64,000 nt of DNA from Gossypium raimondii (Eukaryota; Streptophyta; Magnoliopsida; Malvales; Malvaceae): NCBI RefSeq assembly GCF_025698545.1, contig NC_068575.1, positions 52,213,980-52,277,979 on the forward strand, given 5' to 3'. Shown piece by piece: positions 48,778 through 60,674 of the stretch. Positions within the stretch are counted from its first letter, which is position 1; each line of letters begins with the position of its first letter. A model generated the notes under the pieces. The model was not told where the DNA came from. It saw only the letters and a list, made by a program, of their open reading frames with translations, and searched no databases. The position numbers and the translations under genes are program-made.

Positions 48778-51199
48778 TAAAAAAGTTAGTATTACCATCT
48801 TTAGGTAAGTTCACCACACTCAAAGACGCATTTATTATCATTATATCTACCGCGATAATCACAAGTCCGTATCTTACAAAGCTACTTATCAACTATATAA
48901 AATGGCCAATGTCTACCAAGGCTATGACCATTCACCCAAGCCATGCCCTTTCCTAAACCTAGTAAATCCACAACAACTAATTTATTCCCCAATGGAGCTT
49001 TGAGTGTTGTCTGCAATTTCGAAAAAACTAAACATAAATATTAATAAAATCAAACATTATATATAACATTTATATGCAAGTAAGTGTATTGGTTTTAATT
49101 ACCTTGTACCAAGTGAAGTCCTATCAACCGGAACAAGGTCCGAAACCCACTTGGATGATAATTTTGAAGCACAATCTATGTCGAAAACCTTGTTCGAAAT
49201 CCCATTCAAACCAAATTTATATGTCCATTTATTTGAAGACAAATCCTTGACGACGTTTTTATTCAAAACCAACTAAATTGGTGGTGCAATTCCAGCTCCA
49301 ACCAAATCAAACAATGGACCATAGTTCTGCATTATTTTGATTAAAATTCTATGTCAAAATTCTAGTGGGGTTTATTTATTGTATGTATATATATACACCT
49401 TGAATCCAACAATGACACTAAATAAACTTTTTCCTCAGAGGATAGTTTGATGTTCCTCTCAAAAACATGTCACATTATTGTTACCTTATTTTGACCATTG
49501 ATAACCTACGAAAACAAATACACATACATTTAAATAAATATGTTTTGAATTCAATATAATATATATAATGTATTTCATAATTACCAATATATTCTCCATT
49601 GAAAAGAATATGAAGAATATGACCAATATCACTGTTCCATTCAACATGGGATCATCTTTTGCAACATCAATACTGTCCAAAAATTTAATTAATAATTGAA
49701 ACATATATAATTTATATTAAATGAATTGAATATAATGTGATTTAAATAATTTACCTTGTAATATACCACAAATAATCATTAGCATCATTTGCCAGATCCT
49801 TTTTTATCAACAATCTTGTTAACGGAAACATCTCCCTTCCTTGAACAGAAGCCGATCCGATCAACTCGAGTCACCATGTCCATTTCAAAGAACTCAGTAC
49901 ATCTTTAGCTTTGTTTAATTTCTTAACCATCAATGAAGTTTGAGCAGAAACCTAGTTTATTTTAAAAAAATACACACACAAACCCATTTCTAATCATATT
50001 ATATTTATTGTAATTAAAATAACCCGAAACACGAAAATAGAATTTAGCTTAACGGTATTGTATGCTTCCCCATTGCAATTTGGAAGGATACTAATAGACC
50101 ATGCTAGACCAAAATAATTAATGCCTCCAAATTTGACATTTGCGTCTATTTTGGCATTTGTATTGCTCAAAAAGCAATTTGATTTCTCATTTGTTTGATA
50201 AACAGTAGCCTAAATCATATATATAATCAAGAACAATAATTAGAATAAAATGATAAATATTTATAATTTTTTAAATAAATTTATATATAAATTAATTTTA
50301 TTACCATGACTAGATTGTTAAGTTCTTCATTTTAATGTCCCCATTTATAAGAGTATACTCAATGGAATGAAGAACGTCATGAAGCTACTTCAAATGTCCC
50401 TATTTTGGTTAGTTAAAATTTCCTAATGAAAATTAATAATTAATTACAATAATTACAATTTATAAAAATATATTCAAAGGCATTAAATTACCATATTCTT
50501 CCGAGAGGTGCATTATAGTCATATGTAGTGGTAATACATGGACCATCGGAAGTTCTACCAAAAATTGGTACCACTGTGATTCTAAAAAAATGAAAAAAAG
50601 GTTAATTAATCAAATTAAATTATTATTTTATTAAATTTAAGAATTTAATTTCAAAAATTAAAAAATCACTGACCATGTAATAATTTTGTAGTGTACCACC
50701 CTTTTAGAAAAATTGAACAATAAAGTAAGTAAGATCTTCTGCTATTCTAAGAGAGTTTACACCACCTCAACTCTTAAACCTAAAATAATGTAATATAAAA
50801 TTTATAAAATTAAATTAAATTAAAAACAATTTTAAGAAGAAAATAAAAGAAAAATTCACCATCCAGTCCAATTTTCAGTCCACATTTTAGTGATATTAGG
50901 GTCTTTTGGTTTGTATTCATCACAATACCAACCATTGCATGTCTCCCGCTACCATTATAATTAAATAAAACAAAACCAAAATTCAATTATCATAAAAAAA
51001 ATGTATTTCTAAATAAAATAATATAGTAAAAAATAAATGAAGTACACTACTATAGGCTTTGGAGCAGCAACTTGTTGACACATGGGACATCAATATAAAG
51101 AGAATTAACCATCTGAGCACACCAATTAATATATGATTTCCATCATCTCTTTTATTAAGTCATTGATTGTTCTCGAATTGATTTTTAAGCTTTGTAGGC

Positions 51200-52300
51200 T
51201 CGATATAAGGTCAATAATTGTTTGTATACTATGAAATATGATCGGGTCTGAATGTTTGAATATTTGATGTTTAAATTAGTAAATGAATGGTTTTATGATG
51301 TAAATTGTTTCGATATGTGTCGTAATACTCCTTAACCCTAATCTGGCGATAGAGACGGGTTATGGGTGTTACATTTTACTTTTGTTTCTATCATATTTTC
51401 CTTAGTTTTAGGTTAGGGTTAGGATTTTTTTTCTTTTTCTTTTCATTTTTAGTTTAGGTTTTCTCTGTTCTTTTTACGTTAGATCTTAGTTTTGTTGTTT
51501 ACTTTCTTATTGTTAAAGATTTTGTAAACAATGATGGACAAACTCTTGGGCTCCAATAGAACTTCATCAATTGAATGAGCATTTTCTTAAACCTTTTGCT
51601 TTCATTTTATACCTACAATATGTTTGATAAAATTCTTGTTTGGGATTTGAGTTTGAATATGTGCTAAATTTGTTGGATGGTTGATTGTTTGCTTGTTTGT
51701 TAGCTTAAGTTGATGTCTATTCTTGATTGATTGATTGTTCTATTATATCGAAATGCTTAATATGTTAGAATTGATGCATCTAGTGGAAAACCTAGATAAA
51801 CGAGATCGAGAGGAGAGTTTATCCTTAGATAATTCGATATGATTGTGCCGAGTAGTAAGACCAAGAGGTAACTTTAGGTGGCATCTTTTAGTCTAGGATG
51901 AGACCGAGAGGAGATTCTTAACTAAAAGTGGCAACTGATATAATCAATATAGGTTTATTAGTTTAAATAGCACTCAGCTAATCAATCAACGATCGTTTAA
52001 TCATTTACATTTTCTAAAACATTAGAAAGAAAGTTTAGCTTAGTTAGTTTAATCAATAGTTTAATTTTAGTTTATAAAAAATTTTATGTGGACTTGTACT
52101 AATAATTTCTGATTCGATTAGATTAGTAATTGTTTAACTTGTAATTAACTTGATAAACGCATTTACCTACTTGGCAATCCTTTGGGTTCGACCCCTTGAA
52201 ATACTTCGTGCTCCATCGGAACTATAAATATTACAACTAACTTATACGCTTGCAGTAAAACCACACCTTAAATTTGCTTTATAAATCTATTTGTTTCTTG
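51200..52300. repeat. LTR-retrotransposon-like noncoding DNA
   Basis: It contains GGCGATAGAGACGGGTTATGGGTGTTACA (51344-51372), the style of a large dicot LTR end. Leader-like sequence follows, with GACCGAGAGGAGA words and CTTGGCAATCCTTTGGGTTCGACCCC near 52171. No gag or pol frame follows. This is a pattern-level call. Confidence 0.35.
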
Positions 52301-52340
52301 CGCACATGGTCAACTGTTGTCACGGTGTCATCCTTTTTAC

Positions 52341-52562
52341 ATATAACATTGATGCTCGAACACCGAAGTGTCCCCTCTGCAAGGCTCGAAGCTTCGCACA
52401 TCGCGGTTTTCTCCCAACAACCTCAGATGGTGAAATCTTAATAGAATTCCAATTTCTTGATTCCTTTGCCCATTCCTCAATTACGTCATTCCTAACCTTG
52501 ATGTTCGAACACCATAGTGTCCCCTCCATAAGGCCCGGAGCTTTACACATCACGGGTGCACT
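52341..52562. repeat. Two imperfect direct repeats about 150 bp apart
   Basis: TTGATGCTCGAACACCGAAGTGTCCCC..AAGGC..CACATCGCGG is followed by TTGATGTTCGAACACCATAGTGTCCCC..AAGGC..CACATCACGGG. They look like two units of a decayed tandem array, probably inside an LTR. Open frames crossing them are fortuitous. Confidence 0.6.
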
Positions 52563-52599
52563 CAGGAACACCATATGACGGTATCTAACAGAATCATAC

Positions 52600-53750
52600 T
52601 TTTTCCCATCTTAACTCCATCTATCCTTTCAATAATTTCCTCTGTATCAGACATACAATACACAAGCATATCATGCAATTTATTATTTAACGTATATCAC
52701 ACCAGTTTACTTGTCATCAACTATATTTGATTTTGGAGGTAAGGCATAGAAACTCACCTTATTTCCTTATCCTTAACAGCTTAGCTTGTCCAAACGCCAG
52801 TGCCTTATTTGTCCTGACAGCTAAGCATAACAACCTTTTATTAGTTATCTTGAAGACATTCATGATTTAAAACCCAAAATTCATAATTATGCCGAAGCTT
52901 AGAGGGTTATTACTCTACTTATTTTTTTCAATTCACAAGTTTAGAGGAATAAGGAAACTTACCAGTTCCAAATCTTTCTATTTTTAGACTCCAAATCATA
53001 TGATGACTACAATATGCAGAGCTTCATTTAGCTACATTCTCGTTTTCTTCATAGCAGTTGAAGAAAATGATGCTTAGAGAGAAAGATTTTGGGAAGTAGA
53101 ATTCAGAGAAATTTTTTTCCACACACACATATATATACTCCATTGGCACAGTTTTCACAGCCATTACCGCCACTAAATCCTAATCATTTTGTCTCCTATT
53201 AAAGAACCAGTCGGCTCCAACCTAACTAAACTAGGATTGAAATCTAACCATTCCCAACAAGCCACTAAAGTTTCTAAATATCTCATTAGAGTCCACAAAT
53301 TTCTATTTCTAAATAATTGGCTCCTGAACTTTCTTTAAGTTTGAGTCCTCAGGAGAATCGGGTGCGGCAGTCTCGATATCGGAATGTCTAGGCTCTAGTA
53401 TCGCAATATAACAGTAGGTGGCCTCAATTTTCCTCACTACAGCACTGTTAGGGGTATCACAACTTTCATGCTTTGATATCGCGATATCCTCCTTCTAAGT
53501 GATGTTTTCTTCAAGTTCGGGCCATTATTGACTCACTCAAGCACATTGCTAGGTTCTCCATGACACGTTTGGCCAATTTGGGTTTCAAAAGAGCATAAAA
53601 CTCACAAAAATATTTTATTAACAACAAAAACTAAAAATTGCCAAAAGCAAATAAAAAAACACTTAAATTGCTTGGGAATAAACTCTTAAAGTGTAATGGA
53701 GAGCCTAATTTAACGTATCAAATTATAGCATATTAGTAAGACTCTTACGG
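52600..53750. other. Repeat-like intergenic DNA
   Basis: No gene is recognised. Words such as GATATCGCGATATC (53466-53488 region) recur and suggest further LTR debris. There are no clear borders. Confidence 0.35.
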
Positions 53751-53759
53751 AATAAATAT

Positions 53760-54971
53760 AAGGTTACCACATTATGTCTTCTATCTATTAGTAGAGCTAA
53801 TTGTTCTTACATTTGGCGTTCTCTTATTAAAGCTTGGATTTTATTTCTTAATAATGTTTGTTGGTGTATAGGAGATGAGAGAACTATTAGTTTCTTATGT
53901 GACAATTGGGTTTCATGCTTGGGGCTGTTGAAGAATCACGTGAAAGACATTTCGATTAATCTTATGGAACTCAAAGTTGTAGACTTGGTAAATTCAGATG
54001 GTCAGTGGAATTGAAACCTTTTGAGCCAATGTTTGATTGGGAAATTTTGGAGTACCTTGCAACGTGTCCTCCACCAAATAATGGTTTTGTAAAGGATAGA
54101 TGGGCTTGAAGAACCAATGCATTAGACAAAATTTTAGTTAGAGAAGCTTATAAGATTTTGGTTCAACCAAACATCTCTTTAAATGCATTTCCATGCAAAG
54201 ATGTTTGGGAGAATGAGTTGCCTTCAAGAATAAAACATTTTTTATGGTTGGTCTTGAGACGATGACTGTTAACAAAACAAGAAAAGACTAGGAGGTAGCT
54301 AATTGGATATAGCGACTATTATATTTATGGTGGGTGCCAAGAATCTATTATCCATATCCTGTGAGATTGTCCATATACGACAGGTATGTGGTCAAAACTG
54401 ATTTCTTCTAGTTATTTATCTCAATTCTTTGGCCTGGATTTGGAAGATTGGATGACTGCAAATACGAGGAATATGGTTGTTGTACTTAGTGAAATAGTAG
54501 ACTGGGGTGTGCTTTTTGCTGTTATATGTTGGTATTTATGGAAAAGCAGGAACAAAGCCATATTCCAACAAGACAACTTGAATTCGGACAAGATACTTGG
54601 AAAGGTTGAAAGTCTTGCTATCAATATATGCAACACAACAAGAATCGAGGGCTTAAACTCGACCATTCGAAGTGTTCATGTAAAATGAAGGCCTCCAAGC
54701 CATGGTTGGGTTAAAATCAATATAAATGGGGTGTTTAACATGAACGGAAACTGCTCCGCTATAGGAGCGATACTACGTGATTCTTATTGTAATTTGATGA
54801 CAGGTTTTCATAGATTTATTAGTAGCGGCTCAATTCTCATGGATGAAGTATAGGCAATCTTTCATGGCGTACAAGTAGCTTGCAATAGAGATTATTCTAA
54901 GTCAATTCTTGAATGTGATAGCAAGACTGCAATTGACATACTCAGCGATAATTCAGAGGAAGCATTGTTTG
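53760..54971 (+). mobile_element. Decayed LINE (non-LTR retrotransposon), 3' ORF2 part, first segment
   Basis: The frames, broken by stops and shifts, show the end of a plant LINE ORF2. A zf-RVT-like region has LPSRIKHFLW, YGGCQESIIHIL and CPYTTGMW (54220-54400). A linker with WYLWKSRNKAIFQ follows. The RNase H-like start is GWVKININGVFN..GAILRDS (near 54700-54790), then ILECDSKTAIDIL and the segment ending EEALF at the insertion point. The reverse transcriptase core is not visible. The same frame continues after the copia insertion at 59692. Confidence 0.82.
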
Positions 54972-55154
54972 TAACAGAAACTACCGAAAACAAGAAAAAT
55001 GAATTAATTCTTATTATCAAAAGATCATAAGCTGAACTATCAGCTTCCTCCATTTATAGCGTTTTACAAGATTAACTAACACCAGTATCTTCTATCAACT
55101 AACTAATTGCTAACAACTAACTATAACAGTTAACTATTATTTTAAATATCAATA
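54972..55154 (-). repeat. 3' LTR of copia element 2
   Basis: 183 bp. It differs from the 5' copy by about ten substitutions and one short indel (hand count). A purine-rich tract (TTGGAGGCATAT on the minus strand) lies just before it. Confidence 0.88.
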
Positions 55155-58100
55155 TGCCTCCAACTATTTGACCTCTGCTGCTGGTTCTTGTTTGGAAATG
55201 ACTTTGAGACTTGATCGAAACTTTGTAAACATGGGAGCAGACAAATGTTTTGTGAACATATCAGCCACCTGATCCTGTGCTGGAACATGCCCTACAATTA
55301 ACTGTCCAGTAGCAACCTTCTCCCTAACAAATAACAGATCCAACTCTACGTGCTTAAACTTCGAATGCAACATTGGATTGGCGGACACAGCAACAACAAC
55401 AACCCCAGAACTATCGCACCACACTGTAGCTTAGATAATAAACACTTCAGCCACACAACCTTAGTAACCGCATGAGCAAGTCCACGATACTCAGCCTCTG
55501 CAGTTGATCGAGAGACAACCTATTTTTTCTTAGATCCCCAGGCCACAGGATTACCACAAAAAAACACACAGAACCCAGAAGTAGACCGCCTATAGTCGAC
55601 ATCAGTTCCCCAGTTCATATTAGAAAACCTAACGAGATCCAAGTTGGCAGCAGTCATAAAATGAAGGCCATATTCTACAGTATTTTGAAGGTATCGAAGA
55701 ATTCGTTTGACAGCTTTAAAATACTGATCAAGAGGCCGATGCATGAACTGGCAAACTCTATTCACAGCATATGTAATATCAGGCCGAGTGATGGAAACAT
55801 ACTGAAGTGTGCCTACAATGCTCCTATACTCAGACTCATTTTCAATAGCACTCCCTTCATATTGAAACAACCTTGTTGAAGTAATCATGCGCGTAGGAGA
55901 ACCCTTAGCACAATCCATTCGAGCTCTCTTCAAAAGGTCAAGAACGTATTTTCGTTGACTCAGGAATATCCCATCTGTAGTAGGCCAAACTTCAATACCC
56001 AGGAAATAACTAAGGGACTCTAAATCCTTCAAAGAAAACTTTGCATCTAAAGCAAAAACAAATTCATCAATACTGCGTTGATGACTACCAGTGACAATTA
56101 TGTCATCAACATAGACAAGTACATATAGCAACACACCTCTAACTTTCTTGACAAACAATGAACCATCCGACTTTGCCAACACAAACTGAGACGAAATTAA
56201 GAAGTCTCTAAGTTTAGAAAATCAGACTCGTGGTGCCTGCTTAAGACCATATAACGCTTTCTTTAACCGACATACCATATTTTGGCACCATGCTGCTGTT
56301 CAAAACTAGGAGGTTGAACCGTGTAGATCTCTTCAGTTAAGTCCCCATTAAGGAAAGCATTATTGATGTCAATTTGCCTCAACTGCCAGCCAAACTTCAT
56401 TGCCAAAGCTAGAACAACACGAATTGTCGCTGGTTTCACAACGGGGCTGAAGGTTTCATGAAAATCAATTTCAGCTTCGTAGAGATATCCTTTTACCACC
56501 AAGCAACCTTTATATCGAGCAATAGAGCCATCCGAATGACGCTTAAGTTTGAACAGCCACTTGCACCCCACAGCTCTCCTATTGGCAGGTAGTGGAACCA
56601 AATCCCGGGTATTGTTCTTTATTAATGCATCATACTCTTGTGGAGCAGCTCGAGTCCACTCCTTAGAAGAGAATGCTTCATCCATCATTAGAGGTTCAGG
56701 AACATGCAACTCAGCTAAAAAAACTCGAGGTTTAAAAATACCACTTTTGGCCCTAGTTTGCATCGGATGCACATTGATAGGAGGGGCAGATATTTTCTCA
56801 ACAATTGGAGTACTACCACGAGAACCAGAACCTACTTCAGCTTGAGGAGAAAGTGTTGAAGAAGATGTATCCCGACCATCGCTACCTATAACAGGTGAAA
56901 TAGATAAACCAGGAGATCTAAACTGTACACCAAGAGAATTACTAGTTCTGGACAGAGTAAAATAACTCAGACTTGAAGGTCGATCCTCAGGCATCACTAC
57001 TGGAACACGCGACTGTTGATACACAAACTGAGATTGAAAATCATGAAGATCCGTATCACTAGCTGAGCTGACAAAACCCTTAAAAGGAAAACAAAATTCA
57101 TCAAATGTCACATGACGAGAGATAAACAGTTTCCCATTATCATTAAGGCACTTATACCCCTTGTGATTAGGACTATAACCAAGAAACACGCAAGGCGTGG
57201 AATGAAACTGCAACTTATGAGATTTGAATGGCCTGAGATAGGGATAACACCTACAACCAAAAACCTTTAAGTGCATGTAAGCAGGCACATATTTATACAA
57301 CATCTCATACGGAGACTTTCCATTAAGAACAGGTGTTGGGAACCTGTTAATGATGTGAACATCAATGATAAAGGCATGAGACCATAGATGCATGGGAACA
57401 TTTGCTTGAGCCAACAAAGTCAGGCCAACATCCACAATATGTCTATGTTTTCTTTCAACCAAACCATTCTGCTCCGAGGTATGTGGACAAAAAAAGTGAT
57501 GATGAATGCCCAATTGAGATAGAACTTGAGTAAAGGGCCGAAACTCTCCCCCCAATCAGTTTGAAGTATCTTCACCTTACTACCAAATTCAACTTCAACA
57601 GACTTTTGAAAATGTAGAAACTTTGCAAGAGCCTCAGATTTATGTTTAAGAAAATAAACCCAAGTAAATCTGGAGTAAGCATCAATAAATGAAATATAGT
57701 ACAAATGTACCTGAGAGGGTACAGAAGCAGGCCCCCAAAGATCAGCTACAATAAGCTCAAAATGAGTTGAATACACAGTTGTAGATGGGGAAAAAGTGAG
57801 CTTATAAAATTTTCCAAGCTGGCACGCAGAACACACTGAGCTCAGCCGAGATTTCTTTGCAATTATATTACATTTCTGAAGTACTGTAGTAACAGTTCTA
57901 TTACAAGGGCGGTCAAGTTTTTGATGCCACAATTCAAAAACACGATCACTGGAAGTAGAAGGCACTAGACTAGTAACATGAGCAGTGGCAGGAGAGGAAC
58001 CAACAGTACATGACTTCTGGACAGCAGACATATCAAACTTGTACAGGCCATTATGCATGTGACCCTCCAATAAAATGCTCCCTGTCTTGACATCCTTCAC

Positions 58101-59505
58101 AAAACAATGCACAGGATGAAATTCAAAATAAACCTAATTATCTTTTGCAAACTGAGCTACAGACAACAGATTTTTACAAATTCGAGGAACATGTAAGATA
58201 TTTTCCAACTGAAACACTCTACTAGCAGTTGGAAGAAGACCTGAGCCAGTATGAGCCACAAGCACTAACATTCCATTCCTCATGTAAAGCTTGTGGTTAC
58301 CTGTATATGGTGCAGCACCCTTCAAATTTTCCAAATCATTATTAACATGATTGGTTGCTCCTGAATCGGGATACCACACAGTTGAATTGAAAGAGTTCGA
58401 AGAACACGATCTGTTGTTGAGAGTAGCCACAACATCAGTGGAAGCACTCGCATGAGAATAGTAGTGAGCACAAGAAGAGATCGAAGGCTCCTGAACCTGA
58501 TGGCAATGAGCCTGCATAAACTGGTCAGATACACCCTCAAAATTCTCGTTAAAATGATAATAGCACTTCTGGACAGTATGAGCAACTCGTCCACATAACT
58601 GACATTGGGGTTTAGTATGGCTGAACTTCCTTCCTCGACCGCGGCCTCGAGAAAACTTTCCATTGCCTTTGTAAGAAGTTCAAGCACTCCTATCATTCTT
58701 ACCAATAGTGTCATCAGTATTTCCATGCTACTGAACAAAATTAGCCAAAAAAGATACATTCGAAAGAAGCTCTTGTTGTCGAGCTTCACAATCAGTGAGC
58801 ATTTTTGCAAGAAGATCAAGAGGAACCCTCATTGCAGATGCTACAACCCTAATGGATTCAAACTCCACAGGCAGACCAGCAAGAATAATACTAATCTACT
58901 CTTGTTCAGACACATCATTGCCTGCAGCTGTAAGTGTATCACACAAACTTTTAATCTTTGCCAAATATTCCTTCATGGTCAACTAACCCTTTTTCTGAGA
59001 GTACAAAGAATGACGCAAGGTAGAAACTATTAAGCTCAACTTCGAAGTAAAATGACGTATAACAGTATTCCAAATATCAAAACTAGTCCGAGCATTAGTG
59101 AGATGAACCAATATCTCATCACAAATGGTGGACAACAGCCAAGAAGCTAACAATTTGTCTTGTTGTTTATGAAACAAGAATTTAGGATTGGGAACAAGAT
59201 TACCTTCTGTATCAGCAACTGACTGTGGAGGAATACTAACAGTACCAAGAACAAAATCATGGAGGTCATAACCTTCAAGAATTAACAGAATTTGTTGCTT
59301 CCACAAAAGAAAGTTACGTTCACCAAGTTTCACGGTATCATGCTTAGGAAACTGTTGAATCTTTCTTGAAGAAGCAGTGCCAAGACCGGAAGAACCATCT
59401 GCAGGAACCGCGTTGTTAAACGACTGACGATTCTCAGATTTATGACCAGGAACAGTTTCAGTGGCCATGAGAAAAAAAACTTTATATTTATAGCTTAGAT
59501 ACCAT

Positions 59506-59691
59506 AACAGAAACTACCGAAAATAAGAAAAATGAATGAATGAATTCTTATTATCAAAAGATCATAAGCTGAACTATTAGCTTCCTGCATTTATAGCGTT
59601 TTACAAGACTAACTAACACCAGTACCTGCTATCAACTAACTAACTGTTAACAACTAACTATAACAGTTAACTATTATTTTAAATCTCAATA
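59506..59691 (-). repeat. 5' LTR of copia element 2
   Basis: 186 bp. On the minus strand it runs from TATTGAG to CTGTTA and is followed at once by the primer site. The ends are TA..TA, not TG..CA. Confidence 0.88.
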
Positions 59692-59930
59692 GTTTGCATC
59701 TCTTGTTTGTGGAATTAAAGAAGAATGTCAACATTTCTCGACTGTCAAATTCCAACATGTCTTTAGAGAAGCCAACATAGTAGTTCACTGCTTAGCTAAA
59801 AATTGTCCCACTAATAATCTTGAGCTAGTTAGTTTCGAATTCCCTTTATTTGTTGTTAGGAAATTATTGTTAGAAGATAAATTTGGAGAAAGTCATGTAA
59901 AAACTATTAGATTCTAAGACTGCTGATTAC
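59692..59930 (+). mobile_element. LINE, second segment after the copia insertion
   Basis: After removing one GTTTG copy, the frame runs on from the first segment without a break: ASLVCGIKEECQHF then FREANIVVHCLAKN, the end of a plant LINE RNase H domain. AT-rich 3' sequence follows. This proves the order of events: LINE first, copia later. Confidence 0.85.
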
Positions 59931-60674
59931 CTTATTTATCTATAAAAAACTTAAAAAAGATGTGTTTTAATTTCATTCTTAAATTAATTTTGAGCTAATC
60001 GTGTAATGTCCTAATGTAAAATAAAAATATTTAGGCTCCATTTGTTTGGTGGAAAATGTTTTCTGGAAAATATTTTCTGGATTTTCCAGCGTTTGTTTGG
60101 TGGAAAATGAATTCCTAAAGCAAAACATTTTACAAACATGGGTAAAATCACTTCCTTGGTTTTGGAAAACGTCTTACCGATTTGGAATCGGTAAGACATT
60201 TTCCATTCCCTTCTCTACACTCTCATCGTCTCAGTTGCAAAAATTTGTTTGTAGACTTTCTTTAGAAAGGTATATTTTCTATTTCCACTTTCATTTCTAC
60301 TCATTTTCTGTGGCTTGTAATTTTTTAGACTGTTGTGAAGGAAGAAAAGGAGAGACCGTTTCTGGAAATTTTTGGAATGGAAGAGTTGGAAAGATTTTGA
60401 AATTTCTCTGTATTTTAATAATGAAAAATCTTTCCAATTCCTCCCATTCCACTGATTTCCAGCACTTCCTCTCCATTTTCTTACCTTTCTTCAATCCTTT
60501 TTGTTTCATCATTTCCTGCAGTTTGTAAGTGAAATTGGTAAACCTTACCTAATTTTCTTAACCTTACCTAATTTTCTTACTCTTTTGTTTTATTTTTATA
60601 TAGATATGTTCTTAACTATCTTCCATGGATCTTCTGAAATTTGCTTCTTGTTGTATAGTTCCAGATTCTTGGTT

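Larger units (their letters stand above)
43375..51165 (-). pseudogene. Beta-galactosidase (GH35) pseudogene, 5' truncated, interrupted by a copia element
   Basis: Pieces of a plant GH35 beta-galactosidase appear in order on the minus strand: YINWCAQM near 51120; [11 protein letters not shown] and MWTENWTGW at 50880-50960; FKSWGG..AEDLT near 50760; FGRTSDGPCITTTYDYNAP near 50540; NEKSNCFLSN and LAWSISILPNC near 50100; KWTW..DANDYLWYITS near 49780; QNYGPLFDL and KDLSSNKWTYKFGLNG near 49250; [20 protein letters not shown] near 48950; CDYRGRYNDNKCVFECG near 48840. After the transposon come YHVPRSFLKDGENTLVLFEQ near 43820 and GKESCSFEITEDKF near 43430. Stops, small deletions and frameshifts occur in several exons, and the catalytic N-terminal part is absent. 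Active relatives act on cell-wall galactan. Confidence 0.88.
54972..59691 (-). mobile_element. Degenerate Ty1/copia retrotransposon nested in the LINE
   Basis: 4.7 kb, minus strand. LTRs are at 59506-59691 (5') and 54972-55154 (3'), flanked by an exact GTTTG duplication (54967-54971 and 59692-59696). The primer site TGGTATCTAAGC follows the 5' LTR. In order: gag from 59468 (MATETVPGHKSENRQ, with WKQQILLILEGYDL); a zinc knuckle (CQLCGRVAHTVQKC, near 58590); protease (WYPDSGATNHV, near 58370); integrase (VADLWGP, FIDAYSRFTWVYF, HTSEQNGLVERKHRH); reverse transcriptase (DINNAFLNGDL, LVYVDDIIVTG); and RNase H (CDSSGVVVVAV, HVELDLLFVRE, DMFTKHL). A few stops and frameshifts break the polyprotein, but several long frames survive, so it looks younger than the element at 43897. 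Confidence 0.94.

Noticed and set aside
52291-52578. 95-codon frame MFLAHMVNCC..
   Set aside because: It runs through two repeat units, with an equal-sized frame on the other strand. No coding signature.
60046-60528. 160-codon frame at the left end of the Pack-type element
   Set aside because: It is made of TIR and subterminal transposon sequence, rich in Phe/Ser from T-rich DNA. Not a protein gene.
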